Shown here in pieces: positions 32,555 to 44,689 of a stretch of 64,000 nucleotides of DNA. Numbering within the stretch: position 1 is the stretch's first letter; the number at the start of each line of letters is the position of its first letter. The translations under genes and the position numbers were made by a program. The stretch lies in the NCBI GenBank assembly GCA_002633005.1, contig NMRA01000110.1, positions 622,448-686,447 of the forward strand, written 5' to 3'. This DNA is from Phoronis australis. Lineage: Eukaryota > Phoronida > Phoronidae. The notes beneath the pieces were generated by a model. The model was not told the origin of the DNA and made no database searches. It saw only the letters and a list, made by a program, of their open reading frames with translations.

Positions 32555-32898
32555 GCGTTATGACTATGCCACGGGCCCCGCGCTATGACTATGCCACGGG
32601 CCCCACGCTATGATTATGCCACGGGTCCCGCAGTGGCTATGCCACGTGCCCCGCGCTATGACTATGCCACGGACCCCGCGCTATGACTATGCCACGCGCT
32701 ATGACTATGCCACGTGCCCGCGCTATGACTATGCCACGGGCCCCGCGCTATGACTATGCCACGGGCCCCGCGATATGTCTATGTCACGGGCCCCGCGCTA
32801 TGACTATGCCACGGGCCCTGCGCTATGATTATGCCACGGGCCCCGCGCTATGACTATGCCACGGGCCCCGCGCTATGACTATGCTACGGGCGCCGCAG
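32555..32898 (+). repeat. GC-rich minisatellite, ~25-bp unit
   Basis: About 14 head-to-tail copies of GCGCTATGACTATGCCACGG followed by GCCCC, with shortened copies near 32625 and 32695. Most units contain GGGCCC. It is far more GC-rich than its surroundings. Confidence 0.9.
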
Positions 32899-34217
32899 TG
32901 ATAGCTGAATCCACCAATACATCAGCTGGAAAGAAATATCTTTCATGTTGAACAGGTAATCAGCTGAGATTGAAGTCCTATCAGGAATGAACCACGGGGC
33001 TTTTTGATCTTTGTACTGGTGTCATCATAGATAAAAAATTAATCTATGGTGTCGTGTTGGTGCCGATCACGAGTTATCAGCCTTGTGACAAGAACAATGT
33101 TCACTGTACAAATCGTGGAAAGATATGCACTGTGGTTTAACCAATGACAGCGCGCATTTGTAACAGTAGACACGTCACTTTCATTTCAAAGTTCGCGGAA
33201 AGATAAAGGAAACTTCAGAATGGTTTTAAAATAATAAATTACATTATTATCTAGTTGGCAATGACTAGATACAGCGAAAATGTGACTGCAGGAATGTAAA
33301 AGACCACCAGAGCGTTTTATCAGATAAAAGCGTCAGTTCTTCGATATATCTAGACCTTAATATCCCTCCAAGTCGAGCCAACCTGTCGAACGCGGTCTCA
33401 AGAAACTGTACATGTACATTCTTCCCAAGAAGCTCAGAAATCAATTTTAATTTCAGTTGAGTCAGTATATAACAGTGGGCAATCTGTATCGAGTTTTTTA
33501 GAAGACAGATTGTTGAACTGAAGTACTGCAATTTTGCAGATTCACAAAAATTTGGTAATAAACGTTAACCAAGGGGAATTGTTTGATTCTTGCACTGTAT
33601 TTCAAAACACTTCTGGGTACAAACTGGGACACTTCTTTAGACTCCACTTGGTGGGGACTGCATTGTAAACTTACGTACTCCCGTTTAGTCAGTAGTCCAG
33701 GCGAAACCGGTTTTCATATTCTTGACATCAATTTTACTTTTGTAAAGCGACATGTTCGTTCTTTTTTGTTATGTCACAAGGCAATCGCCTGCTGAGTGAA
33801 TACACATCAAAACTGTTGTCAAGAAATAAAAAACACATCTCAGCGTTTTGGCTACCATACTTCTTCTGCATAACAAGGATTCTACACTAACCTTTAACGA
33901 GGAATTCAACTTCAGAAGCCAAACACGAGCAGTTTCTGTCCCTGATATTTCAATTCATATCGGTCAGTATTTTAGTGCCCTCCATACATCTTTAATTTAA
34001 TAATTTCTCTATACCACACAATAGTTGCTTAGAACAACTTTTGAGATATCACAGGCAGGCGGCGACACCTAGTGATGAAGAGAAGCAATGACGAACTTCA
34101 ACAACCATAAGATGTCCATATAGTCTGAAAAGTTTGTTTGAATCCGATTATCTATTTCTGAATGAAATGTTCCGAACCATGATAAGTGAATTGTGGACAT
34201 TTTCATGAAGTTACTGG

Positions 34218-34370
34218 CAGTGGCGGATTAAGGGGGGGGGGGCAAGGGGGCCATGGCTCCCCATAAAATTCTCCAAGATTCCATTCGCCAGTTCGGAAAG
34301 TCTGACGGACAAAATCCTGGCTGATACTCTGCCCTGCCAACCCTAACTCAAAATCCTAAATCCGCCCCTG
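34218..34370 (+). mobile_element. MITE, CAGTGGCGGAT family (copy 3), perfect 5-bp target duplication
   Basis: Starts CAGTGGCGGATTAA and ends TAAATCCGCCCCTG. ACTGG lies on both sides (34213-34217 and 34371-34375). Internal blocks AAGATTCCATTCGCCAGTTC and CCCTAACTCAAAATCC match the other copies. This is the best-preserved pair of ends in the window. Confidence 0.82.
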
Positions 34371-34940
34371 ACTGGTTACCTATATGGAAATGATTCTGAG
34401 CTGGCCGCCACATTGCCTGTATGGGGAAAAGTAGTACCAATCTAAATCGGCTAAATACGGCTATGTTATTATAGATAGTCTGTCCCGTGTAGACAGCGCG
34501 TACACTGTAGTCGGCCAACATTCCTGGGCAAACGGCTGGTCTTGGTGCACAGGATGACTTGCAATTTCACGCCCGTTGTTCTCTGAAATCTATTACATAT
34601 TATTTTTAAAATGTTTCACTTTTGCATAAGAATGGAAATAGATTATTTAGACAACTACAGCACGGTTTAACATTGATATCAAAGGCAAAATAACCATGTC
34701 ATTATGTATTAGTACATCACATTACAACAGCGATTTTTGCGTCTGCGATTAATAAATAAATAAGAATGGATAAATAAATGAGTAGATAAATAAGAATAAG
34801 TAAATAAATTGAAGTAACATTCAAACAAGTTCTCGTCCATGTCCGTAACTACCAGGTTTTTCTAGTACGTTATGGTGCGACGGGTGTAAAATAAAAAGTA
34901 CTCAAGTTCCTTGGGTAGCATACATGTAGGTAATGAAAGG

Positions 34941-35116
34941 GCGTAGCACTAACATTGATGGGTGATGTGGGACGTGGCACTCACATTGATGGGTGATGTG
35001 GGACGTGGCACTCACATTGATGGGTGATGTGGGACGTGGCACTCACATTGATGGGTGATGTGGGACGTGGCACTCACGTTGATGGGTGATGCGGGGCGTG
35101 GCGCTCACATTGATGG
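34941..35116 (+). repeat. 31-bp minisatellite (TCACATTGATGGGTGATGTG type)
   Basis: Five to six copies of a 31-bp unit, TCACATTGATGGGTGATGTG plus GGACGTGGCAC. The later units are GC-shifted (GCGGGGCGTGGCGCTC). The partner segment at 41970-42055 has only about three copies, so the array length differs between the duplicates. Confidence 0.9.
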
Positions 35117-36110
35117 CTTTACTAGGATAAGTTCCTAGCAAAAACTTACAGCGTACCATTTCAAAGCAAACTGCTGTGACAGGTTTTACTCTTTGGATTT
35201 GAAGTCGTACCAAAAGCTAGATTTTGCAGCACGACTCCACAAAAGAGTTTTTCGCCTTTAGGTTAGTGGAAAGGCAGCCCACTGTTATGTAGTTAATGTT
35301 TAAGAAATCGTTTTGTGGGTTTTAAAATCCTTAAAAGATTATAACATTATCCACGTGGAAAAACATAAGATGGCTTAAGACTACGCAAACTTTCAAATTG
35401 GGGCGTAGACCAGCTTAAAAATATACAAATATAATAGTATGTTGCAAAGCGCCTCAGTAAGAGGGAACGTCCATAACTTCTTTTCCCGCTGACTTTCAAA
35501 ACACAAACTAGTCGAGTAATGACCCTCTTCCGTTATCTTATTTAATTATCATAAACTAAACATTGTCCATCCCTAGCAATCAACTACTTTTAAAATATTA
35601 GGTCATTTTGCCACTCGTTTAGGGCACTTGTAAACGCCCAGCCCCTACAACGACAAAAAGGGACATATTTATTTAAGAGAAATTATAAAAAATATCATGG
35701 AAATTGTATAATCCTTTATCCTCATTTTAACGTGACTAACAATTACCTCGACAAAAGCTTGGAAATTTGTGTTCACTCGTCCGTGTTTTTATTATTTTTG
35801 GTTTAATTAAATCATATTGTATAGCAATAAAAGGCCCAGTCAATCCCCTTTCCAATGATATCACAGTCCGTCAGTAAATGTTTATGTATTTAGTAACTTT
35901 GCTTTTCCAAAGAGAGCGCTTGGTTTCAAGGTGAATGTTGCAAATTCAGTTGGAGCAAAATGTGGTAAATGTTTGAGCAATCAGGTTTTTCAGTAGCAAT
36001 CACAGTGCTGTTTCCATGGTAATAAAAAATGTATGACAATTTGGCAACACTTAAATACCATATTTATTAAACAACTGCCTGATAGACAATAGTGACAATC
36101 ACAACAAGAG

Positions 36111-39050
36111 TTAAAAATCACGAATATTCTTTAAACCGTATTTTACACATCGCTTCGCTTAGTTTTGTGAATCCGCAACAGGTGGAGAAAGCGTGGTCAG
36201 TATGCTCCACTACGGTGGGAACTTAAGCAAGTCCATTGAAAAATGCCCAAATTTGGCTAACTCCGAAACAGTGGATCTCAGAAAAGAAGATTGGATTCAT
36301 ATGCCAAACTTTCAGCTACCATTCTGTATACACTGTTCTGCAATATCAATGCGCTTTTAGGGATTGTTTCTAAAACTTGTGTTCCACTTTTACATGAGGG
36401 GATATCAAAAATAGAACTTTTATGGTTTTCACGAACAAAGTAAAAATGAAAGGGAAACAAAATTATACATTAGAAAATTGTAACAGCGTTATTGAGAGAT
36501 CACCAAATAAAGTATGACCATGTTATTGGTGCCGTTGTTTTGCTGTCGATGCTATACATGGCCACGTGACTCATGTACGCAATCGAAAAATCAACTTCTA
36601 CTTACTTTCATTGTACTAGTTTCAAGAGAGTGTGTACTTTTAAAGTATCTAGTTTGTAAATATACGGCTAAATACGCCTAAGTGCCGTTACAGTATCGGT
36701 TTAGCAGTTAGAGAGTGAATTGAACAAAAACAGCACCGCCTGTATAAGGGAGGTCTTCATTACTATAATGTTGTCTCTATAAGGCTTGCTGAATCTGACA
36801 AAGTTGTTAAACCTTGCAGCTGTTTAGAGCTGATTACAACTGTTAATGATAGTTTCGGTGTGTTCAAGGTTTTAGTAAGGTCCTAGCGCCAGCCTGGGTC
36901 TTAGCGTAGGTCCTAACGTAACGGTCCTAGCGTAGGTCCCAGCGTAGGTCCTAGCGTACAGGTCCTAGCGTAGGTCTTAGCTTAGGTCATAGAGTTGCTG
37001 AACTCTTCCCAGCTCTTAATAAATACATGTAGAGTAACAAACAATTAAAAACTGAAAACAGTAGGAAAGAAGAAAGAGGGAAAATTAGTCAACAGCAATG
37101 ATGTAACAGTAACAATAATAACGAGACTGCAGCAACAGCGTTACATAATCGTAATATAAAAAACTGACTTTTCCGAATGTTTATATTCGGTCTTAACTTG
37201 GCCAAATTTCGTAGGAAAAGTTTTGGTCTTCAAGGGGCTTCATTTTCAAATTCCTCTAAAAAACGTACCACTTCGGTTAATCTATGAATTTTCAAGTGGG
37301 CTCAGTCATTAACATAAAACTGAAATACAGCAGAATGGTGTACAACTAAATTGCCAAGAGTAACACAATAAACCTACAGCTTTATGGATAATTTCACGAA
37401 TAAACGAGTGAAAAGGTTACAAAAATGATAAGCTTAAACTAATATTAATAGATTGGTGCCAGGAAGGTAAAGCCCGCCTTCCATCACAAAATCAATTTTT
37501 AAATTGTGTTGAATTGTTGTAATGAGATTGGTCTCAACTTGTGTCTTAGCCATATTATTACAGGTAATTTCAGGCTTTCTAGATAAATTACGGTGTTGGC
37601 TCCGCAAGTAAACTTGTCGCTTGTCTTATTTCACGTGCACAACATGGTGTCAAGGAATGGCGAACTGTCTCTTATGTACCCAGAAATACCCTCTCATCAG
37701 AGTAAAGGCCTTTAGAGCATTGATAGAGCGAAGAGAAGTCAAAAGTTGAAGTTTTGGATAAGTCTCAAGTCAGCTTTCATGAAAGGGCCACTGGCTTTCG
37801 TTTAGAATGTAACGAACTATTTACATATACATAGGGCAAGGGTCAATTATATAAACCTTTTAAAAAGTTCATAAAAGATGTTCAATTGTAGTTAGTGGTG
37901 TTTCTTTTATAATTGTTCATTATACATAACATATCGTGAAAAAAGATTTATTCTGAGTTTAATAAATTTCATGACGCTAATGCTTTCAGAGATCCATACG
38001 GGTAAGTACTTCGTTTAGCCATTTACATCGAGAATTTCAACAAAAGTCTTGAAACTCTTAACATTTTGATTGGTAAATGAGGACAGCCTACTTGGTTTCA
38101 ACAACGCATTTGTTAAAAAGTCACGAATCGGAGCCTAACTTTAGGATACGTGATTCAATGCAACTATTGAAACATTGTTTTCTAATAGTGGCGCTGCAAA
38201 TTATGTTGGATGTTGTTATATTGTGTCCTCGATATAACCATGGTAACAAGTAGGGTCAAAGAAGAGCTTCAACACATGAACTGCAGTGTTATTTTTTACC
38301 TACGGTAACAGAGCGTGGTCAGGTATAGGCCTACGTGGGAATACATTTTTCTGTTACGCAACTTAGAGTAGGCTACCCGTAAGCAGTTTAAACTGAATCC
38401 GAGATTGTATCGAAGTAAGCTTACACGCAAGTGATATCCAGAATTTTTTTTGCTAACACTGTTCGTCTTAGTGGCAGATGATACACGGGACATGTAATGT
38501 TTTCAAATTCATGTTACTCTCATTTCGAACACACAAAACTAGTAAACGTTGTTGCCTGGTAGGCAAAGTTTGACCCGTGACCTCTAATTAAAGGAGCAAT
38601 CTGAAAGAGTAGTGGACAGGTTTTGAAAATGCACAAATCTTGTGACTGTTGTGGTCGCAAAAAGTTTGCCATAAATGCAGCAGAAGTATAGAACAAATTT
38701 TTACTAATTGGAATTCATTGCAGTACAAGAATCGCGATGACTTGAGCAACAATTGGTAGAAGAAAGTGCGGTGTTGTTCAAACAGGACCTTAGGAACGAC
38801 GATCGAACGTGAAAAACACGAGTTGGGCCGAGATCTGGGAATCAGTGGCCAGGCCAGTACAGATGTAAACGGTTTCGCTTTGGCCTCATGTGACGCTGGG
38901 CCACCAACTGGCGTAACTGGTGAAAATGCAGTAATCCTTGAAATGCGACAGTTTGAGCTTCTTAGGTCTACGAAAACTGTGTGAATGGAATGTTGTGACA
39001 ATTTGAGCAGTTCGCAACATTTCATAGTCAAATGCGACCCTCTGGGACCT
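36111..39050. other. Intergenic, nothing convincing
   Basis: A short TAGCGTAGGTCC minisatellite lies at 36880-36992. The 162-aa minus-strand frame at 38588-39076 is the longest unassigned frame here; it shows no domain I recognise and ends in a palindrome, so I do not call it a gene. Confidence 0.4.
36880..36992 (+). repeat. TAGCGTAGGTCC minisatellite
   Basis: Eight or so imperfect ~12-bp units, GTCCTAGCGTAG and variants. The same motif forms the right end of a repeat at 54440-54480, so it may be an amplified transposon terminus. Confidence 0.65.
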
Positions 39051-39054
39051 GAAC

Positions 39055-39121
39055 GGTTTAGTACATGTAGATGCATATAGAGGGAGTCACTCCCTCTATA
39101 TGCATCTACATGTACTAAACC
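39055..39121. repeat. Perfect 33-bp inverted repeat with a 1-nt spacer
   Basis: 39055-39087 and 39089-39121 are exact reverse complements around C39088. The left arm starts GGTTTAGTACATGTAG. The flanks show no target duplication and do not continue the symmetry. Confidence 0.9.
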
Positions 39122-39429
39122 ACGGTGGACAGAACTGGAAGACCAACACTTTCGCTGGTTTGGTTAATCGTCTAAGTGACTAATTACACAGAAAATAACT
39201 TTGACGTACCTGTATAAACTATATCATTGATCCATTTTTCAATTTGTTTATTCTCCCTGAGCTGACCTCCCTTTCATTACGTAACAGTGAATAATTCAAC
39301 TGAGTGCCATGCGGGAGTGCCACAAACGCGCCGGGGACTCGTCATACCGATCAAAGGTGGCATGCCCAGCTTCCAGTCATCACAGACTCGGACTGCCCTG
39401 AAATTTCCAATCGCGAATTGCTTCAGCAA

Positions 39430-39870
39430 TTAAATGAACATTTGAACAAATTGAGAAATGATTTGTTTAAATAAATGAACATTTGAACAAAGTGAGAAAT
39501 GATTTGTCTAGAGAAATTGATTCTATCGGACTTCAGTATGGTGAGTTGTGAAGAGAGAATGACATGCTGTGAAAACGCCGTGAGCAATCTTGATGACAAA
39601 ATCACTACGCGACATTACAAACGGTTCTTGGAATCAGTTGACGCACATAAATGTGTAGAAAACTTAATAAGAACGGGCACGTGTATCGGAAGAAAACGAA
39701 GATCCTGATATTATTAATGAGTTTGGAACACGATCAGAAGACGACGAGCATAAAATCGTGGCCATTTTTGGACAAGTTAATGTGTCCAATCTCGTTACTA
39801 TTCGCAGCGTTACTCGCCCGGGAACACGCCAAACACAGTGCTTCGGCGGTACCTTTTCTCCCCCGCGCCG
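39430..39870 (+). mobile_element. Possible LINE ORF1 fragment
   Basis: Across two shifted plus frames I read LNKVRNDLSREIDSIGLQYG, EERMTCCENAVSNLDDKIT and DDEHKIVAIFGQVNVSNLVT. These resemble the coiled-coil and following 'EDDE.K.....F..LGV.VS..DI' part of L1-like ORF1 proteins. Stops and frameshifts are present. The call rests on pattern only. Confidence 0.25.
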
Positions 39871-41005
39871 GCCCCCACAATCGGCAATGCAGCAAAAAGG
39901 AATGTTGTTTTGAACCAAGCAAAGCATCTCACTGGCACGGAAGACAGACATACCAAAAATGGACAAATGTCACATACATGTACGATCGGCATGCTACGCG
40001 CTCTGTTTTGGTTGATACACGTAGGTTAAAATATGCATTTTCCCCTTATAGTGTGTAGATAGCCTCAAAATACTAACGTTGAACATAAATGGTGCCACTT
40101 CTAAACATGAAGCATCAGACCACCTTAAGCTATTTTCTCAGTATGACACAGTTTGCCTTTGCTCATTTACCTTTTTCGTTAATAGGGTTACATTGGTTGA
40201 GAAGTCGCATTATACCCGGTGAGGAGAACCGTGGGGTGGCGCCTGTGTTTAAGTCCCGTATGTGGAACGAGTTGCATGCAGTGGAATCATTTAAGGACCA
40301 ATTGTGGTTCAAAATATCAAGTTTTCCCTTGACTAGATTTGGGTTTATATTGCACCACGAGATTCACAGTTCCTTACAGACAACTCATTTAACATCCTGA
40401 GATTTACTCACGAACTCGTTTTATCGGAATGTTGAGCATGTGGTGTCAAAGACCCAAAGGTGTCGCGACAATCGATAAAGTTTTCTTCGATAACAAAGCT
40501 TTTGCACATACTTTGCCAGAGTAAGCCAAACTAAACCATCCTATGAACGATGTTTTAACTCTCGTTGAGAGGCTATTACAAACTCCTTGGGGGGCCCAGG
40601 GGCCTCCCCCTTGGCTGCCGCAAGTAAAATGAAACAGCAAAAGCGTGAGGAAATATTGAGTTCAGGAGCTAGGACGATGGGGGAGGGGGGGAGCTTAGAC
40701 GCGGATACACGTTCCCGTTTTTTTTAGTCCACCGGTAGATTTTCTGAAGAGGTCAACATCCTCGGTCCCCGCAACTTTCGGCCTGCCTGTGCAACATACA
40801 ACCGCGCTTTGCCCAATTCCCCGAGGATGTTGAACCCCGCCCCCCCCCCCCCTTATGATGGCCAAACTAACCCATCCTATGAACGATGATAACTCTCGTT
40901 GCAAGGCGATTACAAACTCCTTATATAACGCTTGTTTTACTGCTAGAATTACTGAAATTGCGAGCCAGTTAACCATCAAGGTACACCAAACATGTCTTCT
41001 TGTTG
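39871..41005. other. Intergenic, small internal duplications
   Basis: A ~65-bp block (CCATCCTATGAACGATG, AACTCTCGTTG, ATTACAAACTCCTT) occurs at about 40535-40592 and again at 40873-40922. Poly-C and poly-G tracts lie near 40680 and 40840. No gene is recognised. Confidence 0.45.
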
Positions 41006-41298
41006 GTGTGGAATAATCTGAACTCTAGTGAGGTATGGAAGGCCATTAACTGGAGTGGGTCATTCGATGCTTCTATAGATGACCTAGACAAACCAACTGA
41101 TGGCCAATTTTGTACCCACTACCGCCACCTTTTGTTTGACGCATAGACCAGTTTTGCAGAAATAGGCGATGTATACGTCCAAGTGTTGGCTGGTTATTTC
41201 ATACCTGACGAGGTGTTTACCCGAATTTGTAAGATCAGTTCAAAAGCAGCGGATACTGACGTGCTGCCACCTGGCGTACTTAAAGCGTTGGTCGTTGC
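41006..41298 (+). mobile_element. LINE reverse-transcriptase fragment (endonuclease-RT linker), degenerate
   Basis: The plus frame reads SSEVWKAINWSG, then DDLDKPTDGQFCTHYRHLLF, one stop, then AADTDVLPPGVLKAL. This order matches the linker before the RT fingers of non-LTR retrotransposons ('..LWKAIDWKG.....P....F..HF..LL' and 'KA.G.DGLPPG.LK.L'). It is truncated at both ends. It directly abuts copy 2 of the segmental duplication. Confidence 0.55.
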
Positions 41299-43000
41299 CG
41301 TTCAGTCCGTAGTCCAGACGAAACCAATTTTCCAATGCCTCATATCAATCATAATTTTGTAAAGCACCAGGTTTGTTCTTTTGTCCAATGTCACGAGACA
41401 ATAATGTACGACTCTAAAAGAACACGCATCAACTCAAAACTGTTGTCAAGAAATAAAAAACACAACGCAGTAGCGTTTTAGTTGTCGTATTTCTTCGGAG
41501 AAACAAGGATGCTACACTAAACTTTAAGGAGGAATTCAATTTCAGAAGCCAAACACGTTAAAAATTACCAGTTTCTGTCACTAAAATTTCAATTCATTTC
41601 GGCCAGTATTTTATTGCCCTGCATACATCATTAATATATTCCATAATTCCTCTGCACCACCCAATATTCGCTTAGATCAACTTTAGATATATCAGGGGCA
41701 GACGGCGACACCTATTGATGTAGAGAAGCATTGTTGAACTACAACAACCATTGAACTGCTCAGTTTACAAATGATGGCTGACGGACTTGCGTAAATAAAC
41801 AAGAATAAATAAATAAATAAATAAATAAATAGATAAATAAGAATAAGTAATTAAATTGTAGTAACAATCAAACAAGTTCTCACCCATGTCAGTAACTGTC
41901 ATTTTTTCCAGTAGGTTATGATGCGATGTATAAATAAAAATGCTCAAGTTCCTTGGGTACATGGGTAATGAAAGGGCGTGGGGCTCACGTTGATGGGTGA
42001 TGCGGGGCGTGGCGCTCACATTGATGGATGATCCCGGGCGTATCGCTCGCATTGACAGTTTACTAGGCTAGGTTTCCAACAAAACGTACAGTGTACCATT
42101 TCAGAATAAACTCCTGTGACAGGGTTCACTTTTTGGGTTTGAAGCCGTACTAAAAGACAGCTTTTACAGCTCGACTCCACAAAAGAGTTTTTCGTTTTTA
42201 GGTTAGTAAAAGGCAGCCCCAGAGTTAAGTATTTAATGTTTAATAAATCGTTTTGTGAAGTTTAAAATCCTTAAAAGATTAAAATATTATCGACATGGAA
42301 AAACATAACAAGATGGCTTGAGACTATTCAAACTTTCACAAGATGGCGTTGACCAGCTTAAAACTGTACAAATACACTAGCCTGGGGCAAAGCGCCTTAG
42401 CTAAGCGAAAACGTAAGGAACTTCTTTTCCCTTTGACTTTCAAGACTCAAACTAGTCGAGTAATGACCCTCCTCCGTTATCTTATTTAATTATCATAAAC
42501 TAAACATTGTCCATCATTGGCAATCAACTATTTTATACAAATTAGGGCATTTGCCACTTCCTTGAGGCAAAACACCGAAACCTTAGAACGATAAAAAAGG
42601 ACATGTTTATCTAAGAGAAATTATAACCTATCATGGCAATTAAATATTCCTTTATCCACAGTAACTTGACTAATAAACACATCAATAAAAGTTTGGAATT
42701 TTGTGTTCACTTGCCCGTGTTTTTATAATTTTTAGTCCAATTAATTTATATTGCATACTGATAAAAAGCCCACAACCCTTTCCAACGATACCACACAACG
42801 CCAATAACTTTGTTTCCAAAGAGGGCGCTTGGTCTCAAAGGGAATGTAACAAGTTCAGTTGTAGCTAAATGTGGTAAGTGTTTGAGCATTCAGCTTTTTC
42901 AATAGTACTTACAGTGCTGGTTCCATGGCAATAAAAGCGTATGGCAATTTGGCAACACTTAAACACCTTATTTATTGAACAACTGACTGATAGGTAGTAG
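41295..43000 (+). repeat. Direct segmental duplication, copy 2 (partner 33680-36110)
   Basis: Carries the blocks listed for copy 1 without the ~650-bp insertion, and with a longer AAATAAAT run (41800-41850) and fewer 31-bp minisatellite units. Many substitutions and indels show that the duplication is old. Confidence 0.75.
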
Positions 43001-43309
43001 TGACAGTCTGACTGATAGACAACAGTGATAGTCTTCTCAGTTGACGAACCATTCCTAGTCACTACCGAACACCAACACACGTTCGCAAGTTGTTCACTAG
43101 CCTGGTGACGCGTTGCTGTGTGATGGCATTCCAATCCTGAGTCAGTTAGTACCTGCCACAGTGGTTGTGTTGGTCATTCGTGGTGTTCGATAGGGTTCAA
43201 GTCTGGGCTTCGTGTGGGCCATTCCACCGTGATTTGGAACCAGAACACCAGGCGTGCGTTCGGTAACGCTAGGACATACTCTAGAGCCTAGCTAAAACCT
43301 GGCCAAAGT

Positions 43310-43530
43310 CAGGTGCGAGAGAACGTTCTCACGTTACCCTCCGCCAAACTTTCAAGTCAAGCGTGCTTAAATACATACTCCGACGGATTTTTTAGTCTGA
43401 GAATGACTTGACAAAATTTTTATCTGGTCATATTTTTGCGTGTTGCTTATATCGCTGAAAATGGCAACAGTCCACTATTCTGAGGGTTCACTACTCCGAA
43501 GGTTCATTACACCGAAAATATCTAAAATTT
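43310..43530 (+). mobile_element. Dispersed repeat element, plus-strand copy (partner 19740-20048)
   Basis: Starts AACGTTCTCACGTTACCCTCC, then GCGTGCTTAAAT, a TTTTTAGTCTGAGAATGAC block, and ends in CCACTATTCTGAGGGTTCAC-type repeats. Same order as the minus-strand copy near 20 kb. Confidence 0.5.
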
Positions 43531-43539
43531 TGATCCCAG

Positions 43540-44680
43540 GAATAATTTTTGTACGTTTGCATGCAAAAGTAAACGATACTTCGGATATTAGATGCGCTGA
43601 GTGGTGTACCTATACTGAAAACAACGTCCGGTACCTATTGATTTCATGTGCATACGAAAATGCCTGCAAGTCTTACGAATACGGAAAACTACTGATGTAC
43701 GTTCTTGTATTTTTAAAAGGTTATCAAACCCGGATTTGGTTTTTGACTTTCCCATCCAGCTCTTTGAGACAGAATAATACTCTGTAACCATTAACAACCT
43801 TCAAAACTTTGCTGAGCAATTTGGATTGTCCTTTCAAAGTTTGCTGACCGGGCAAGCGTGACCTACGCTTTTTACGAATTACACGACTGTAAGAAAAGTC
43901 CACCCACAAAGGACCATATTGTCCAAACTGTGACATGGGGTTTAGGAATTTTCAACTGAATCCTCTAAACCCTATTTTGATGATTTCAACCAATCCTCGT
44001 TCTCTCACTTGCTGAGGTATTATTGGCGTCACTCTTGGAAGATAAAATAGAAATCAGCTAAGAATTCATACCCACTATATCGCGAATTGTACATTATGGT
44101 CCTTGGTGGGTGGTCGTTTCCCACAGATGCCCTGTAACTCGCTAAAAGCGTGGGTCATGCACGCTTGCCCCTTTAGCAGAATTTGTCATTAGTTTTCTAG
44201 TTTTCTAATTTTCTAACTTTAGAGGGTTGTCGAGACGTTAGAGAACATTTTTTAAGGAATTGGACGAGAAAGTCGTTTTTGTATCCGTTCATAGGACAAA
44301 ACCGGTGTTGGAATACTTTTAACTTGGAAGATTGACACCAGAGATGCATCAGCAGGTGATAGAACGAGGATTGATGGAAATCATCACAGGGTTTACTATC
44401 CGTTCAAAACAATACGAAGTAGGGATATTTGACATCACCTTCAATTCAAAATCTGAAATGCCTGCACATTACCATACTATGTTAGCAAGTATACCAAAAT
44501 AGCAGACAACAAACCTATTTTCTGCTGTTTTGTTTCTCTGTCGATTTCAAGACATTCAAGCTACACTATTTTTGAGAGCTCTTTCGCTGCTCTAAAGCTT
44601 AGCAACACGTAGTTATAGATATTTACTTCTAGAGTCCGTTGTTACTCTATGGTGTATCGTTGGCTAAATGGGTGGACGTT
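43540..44680. other. Intergenic, nothing recognised
   Basis: The 115-aa frame at 43440-43787 starts inside a repeat and has no recognisable homology. No other structure is seen. Confidence 0.4.
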
Positions 44681-44689
44681 ACGCCGTTA

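Larger units (their letters stand above)
33680..36110 (+). repeat. Direct segmental duplication, copy 1 (partner 41295-43000)
   Basis: Shares, in the same order and orientation, many blocks with 41295-43000: GTAGTCCAG.CGAAACC, TGTTGTCAAGAAATAAAAAAC, GAGGAATTCAA.TTCAGAAGCC, TACTCAAGTTCCTTGGGTA-like sequence, GTAATGACCCTC.TCCGTTATC and GGCAATTTGGCAACACTTAA-like sequence. Copy 1 carries an extra ~650 bp (about 34085-34735) that includes a MITE. No coding sequence is recognised in either copy. Confidence 0.75.

Noticed and set aside
32555-32898. CRISPR-like array
   Set aside because: The units are head-to-tail without unique spacers and the genome is animal; it is a minisatellite.
38588-39076. 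162-aa minus-strand ORF
   Set aside because: It has no recognisable domain and no splice partners, and it begins inside the 33-bp palindrome. It could be a transposon scrap, but I cannot support a call.
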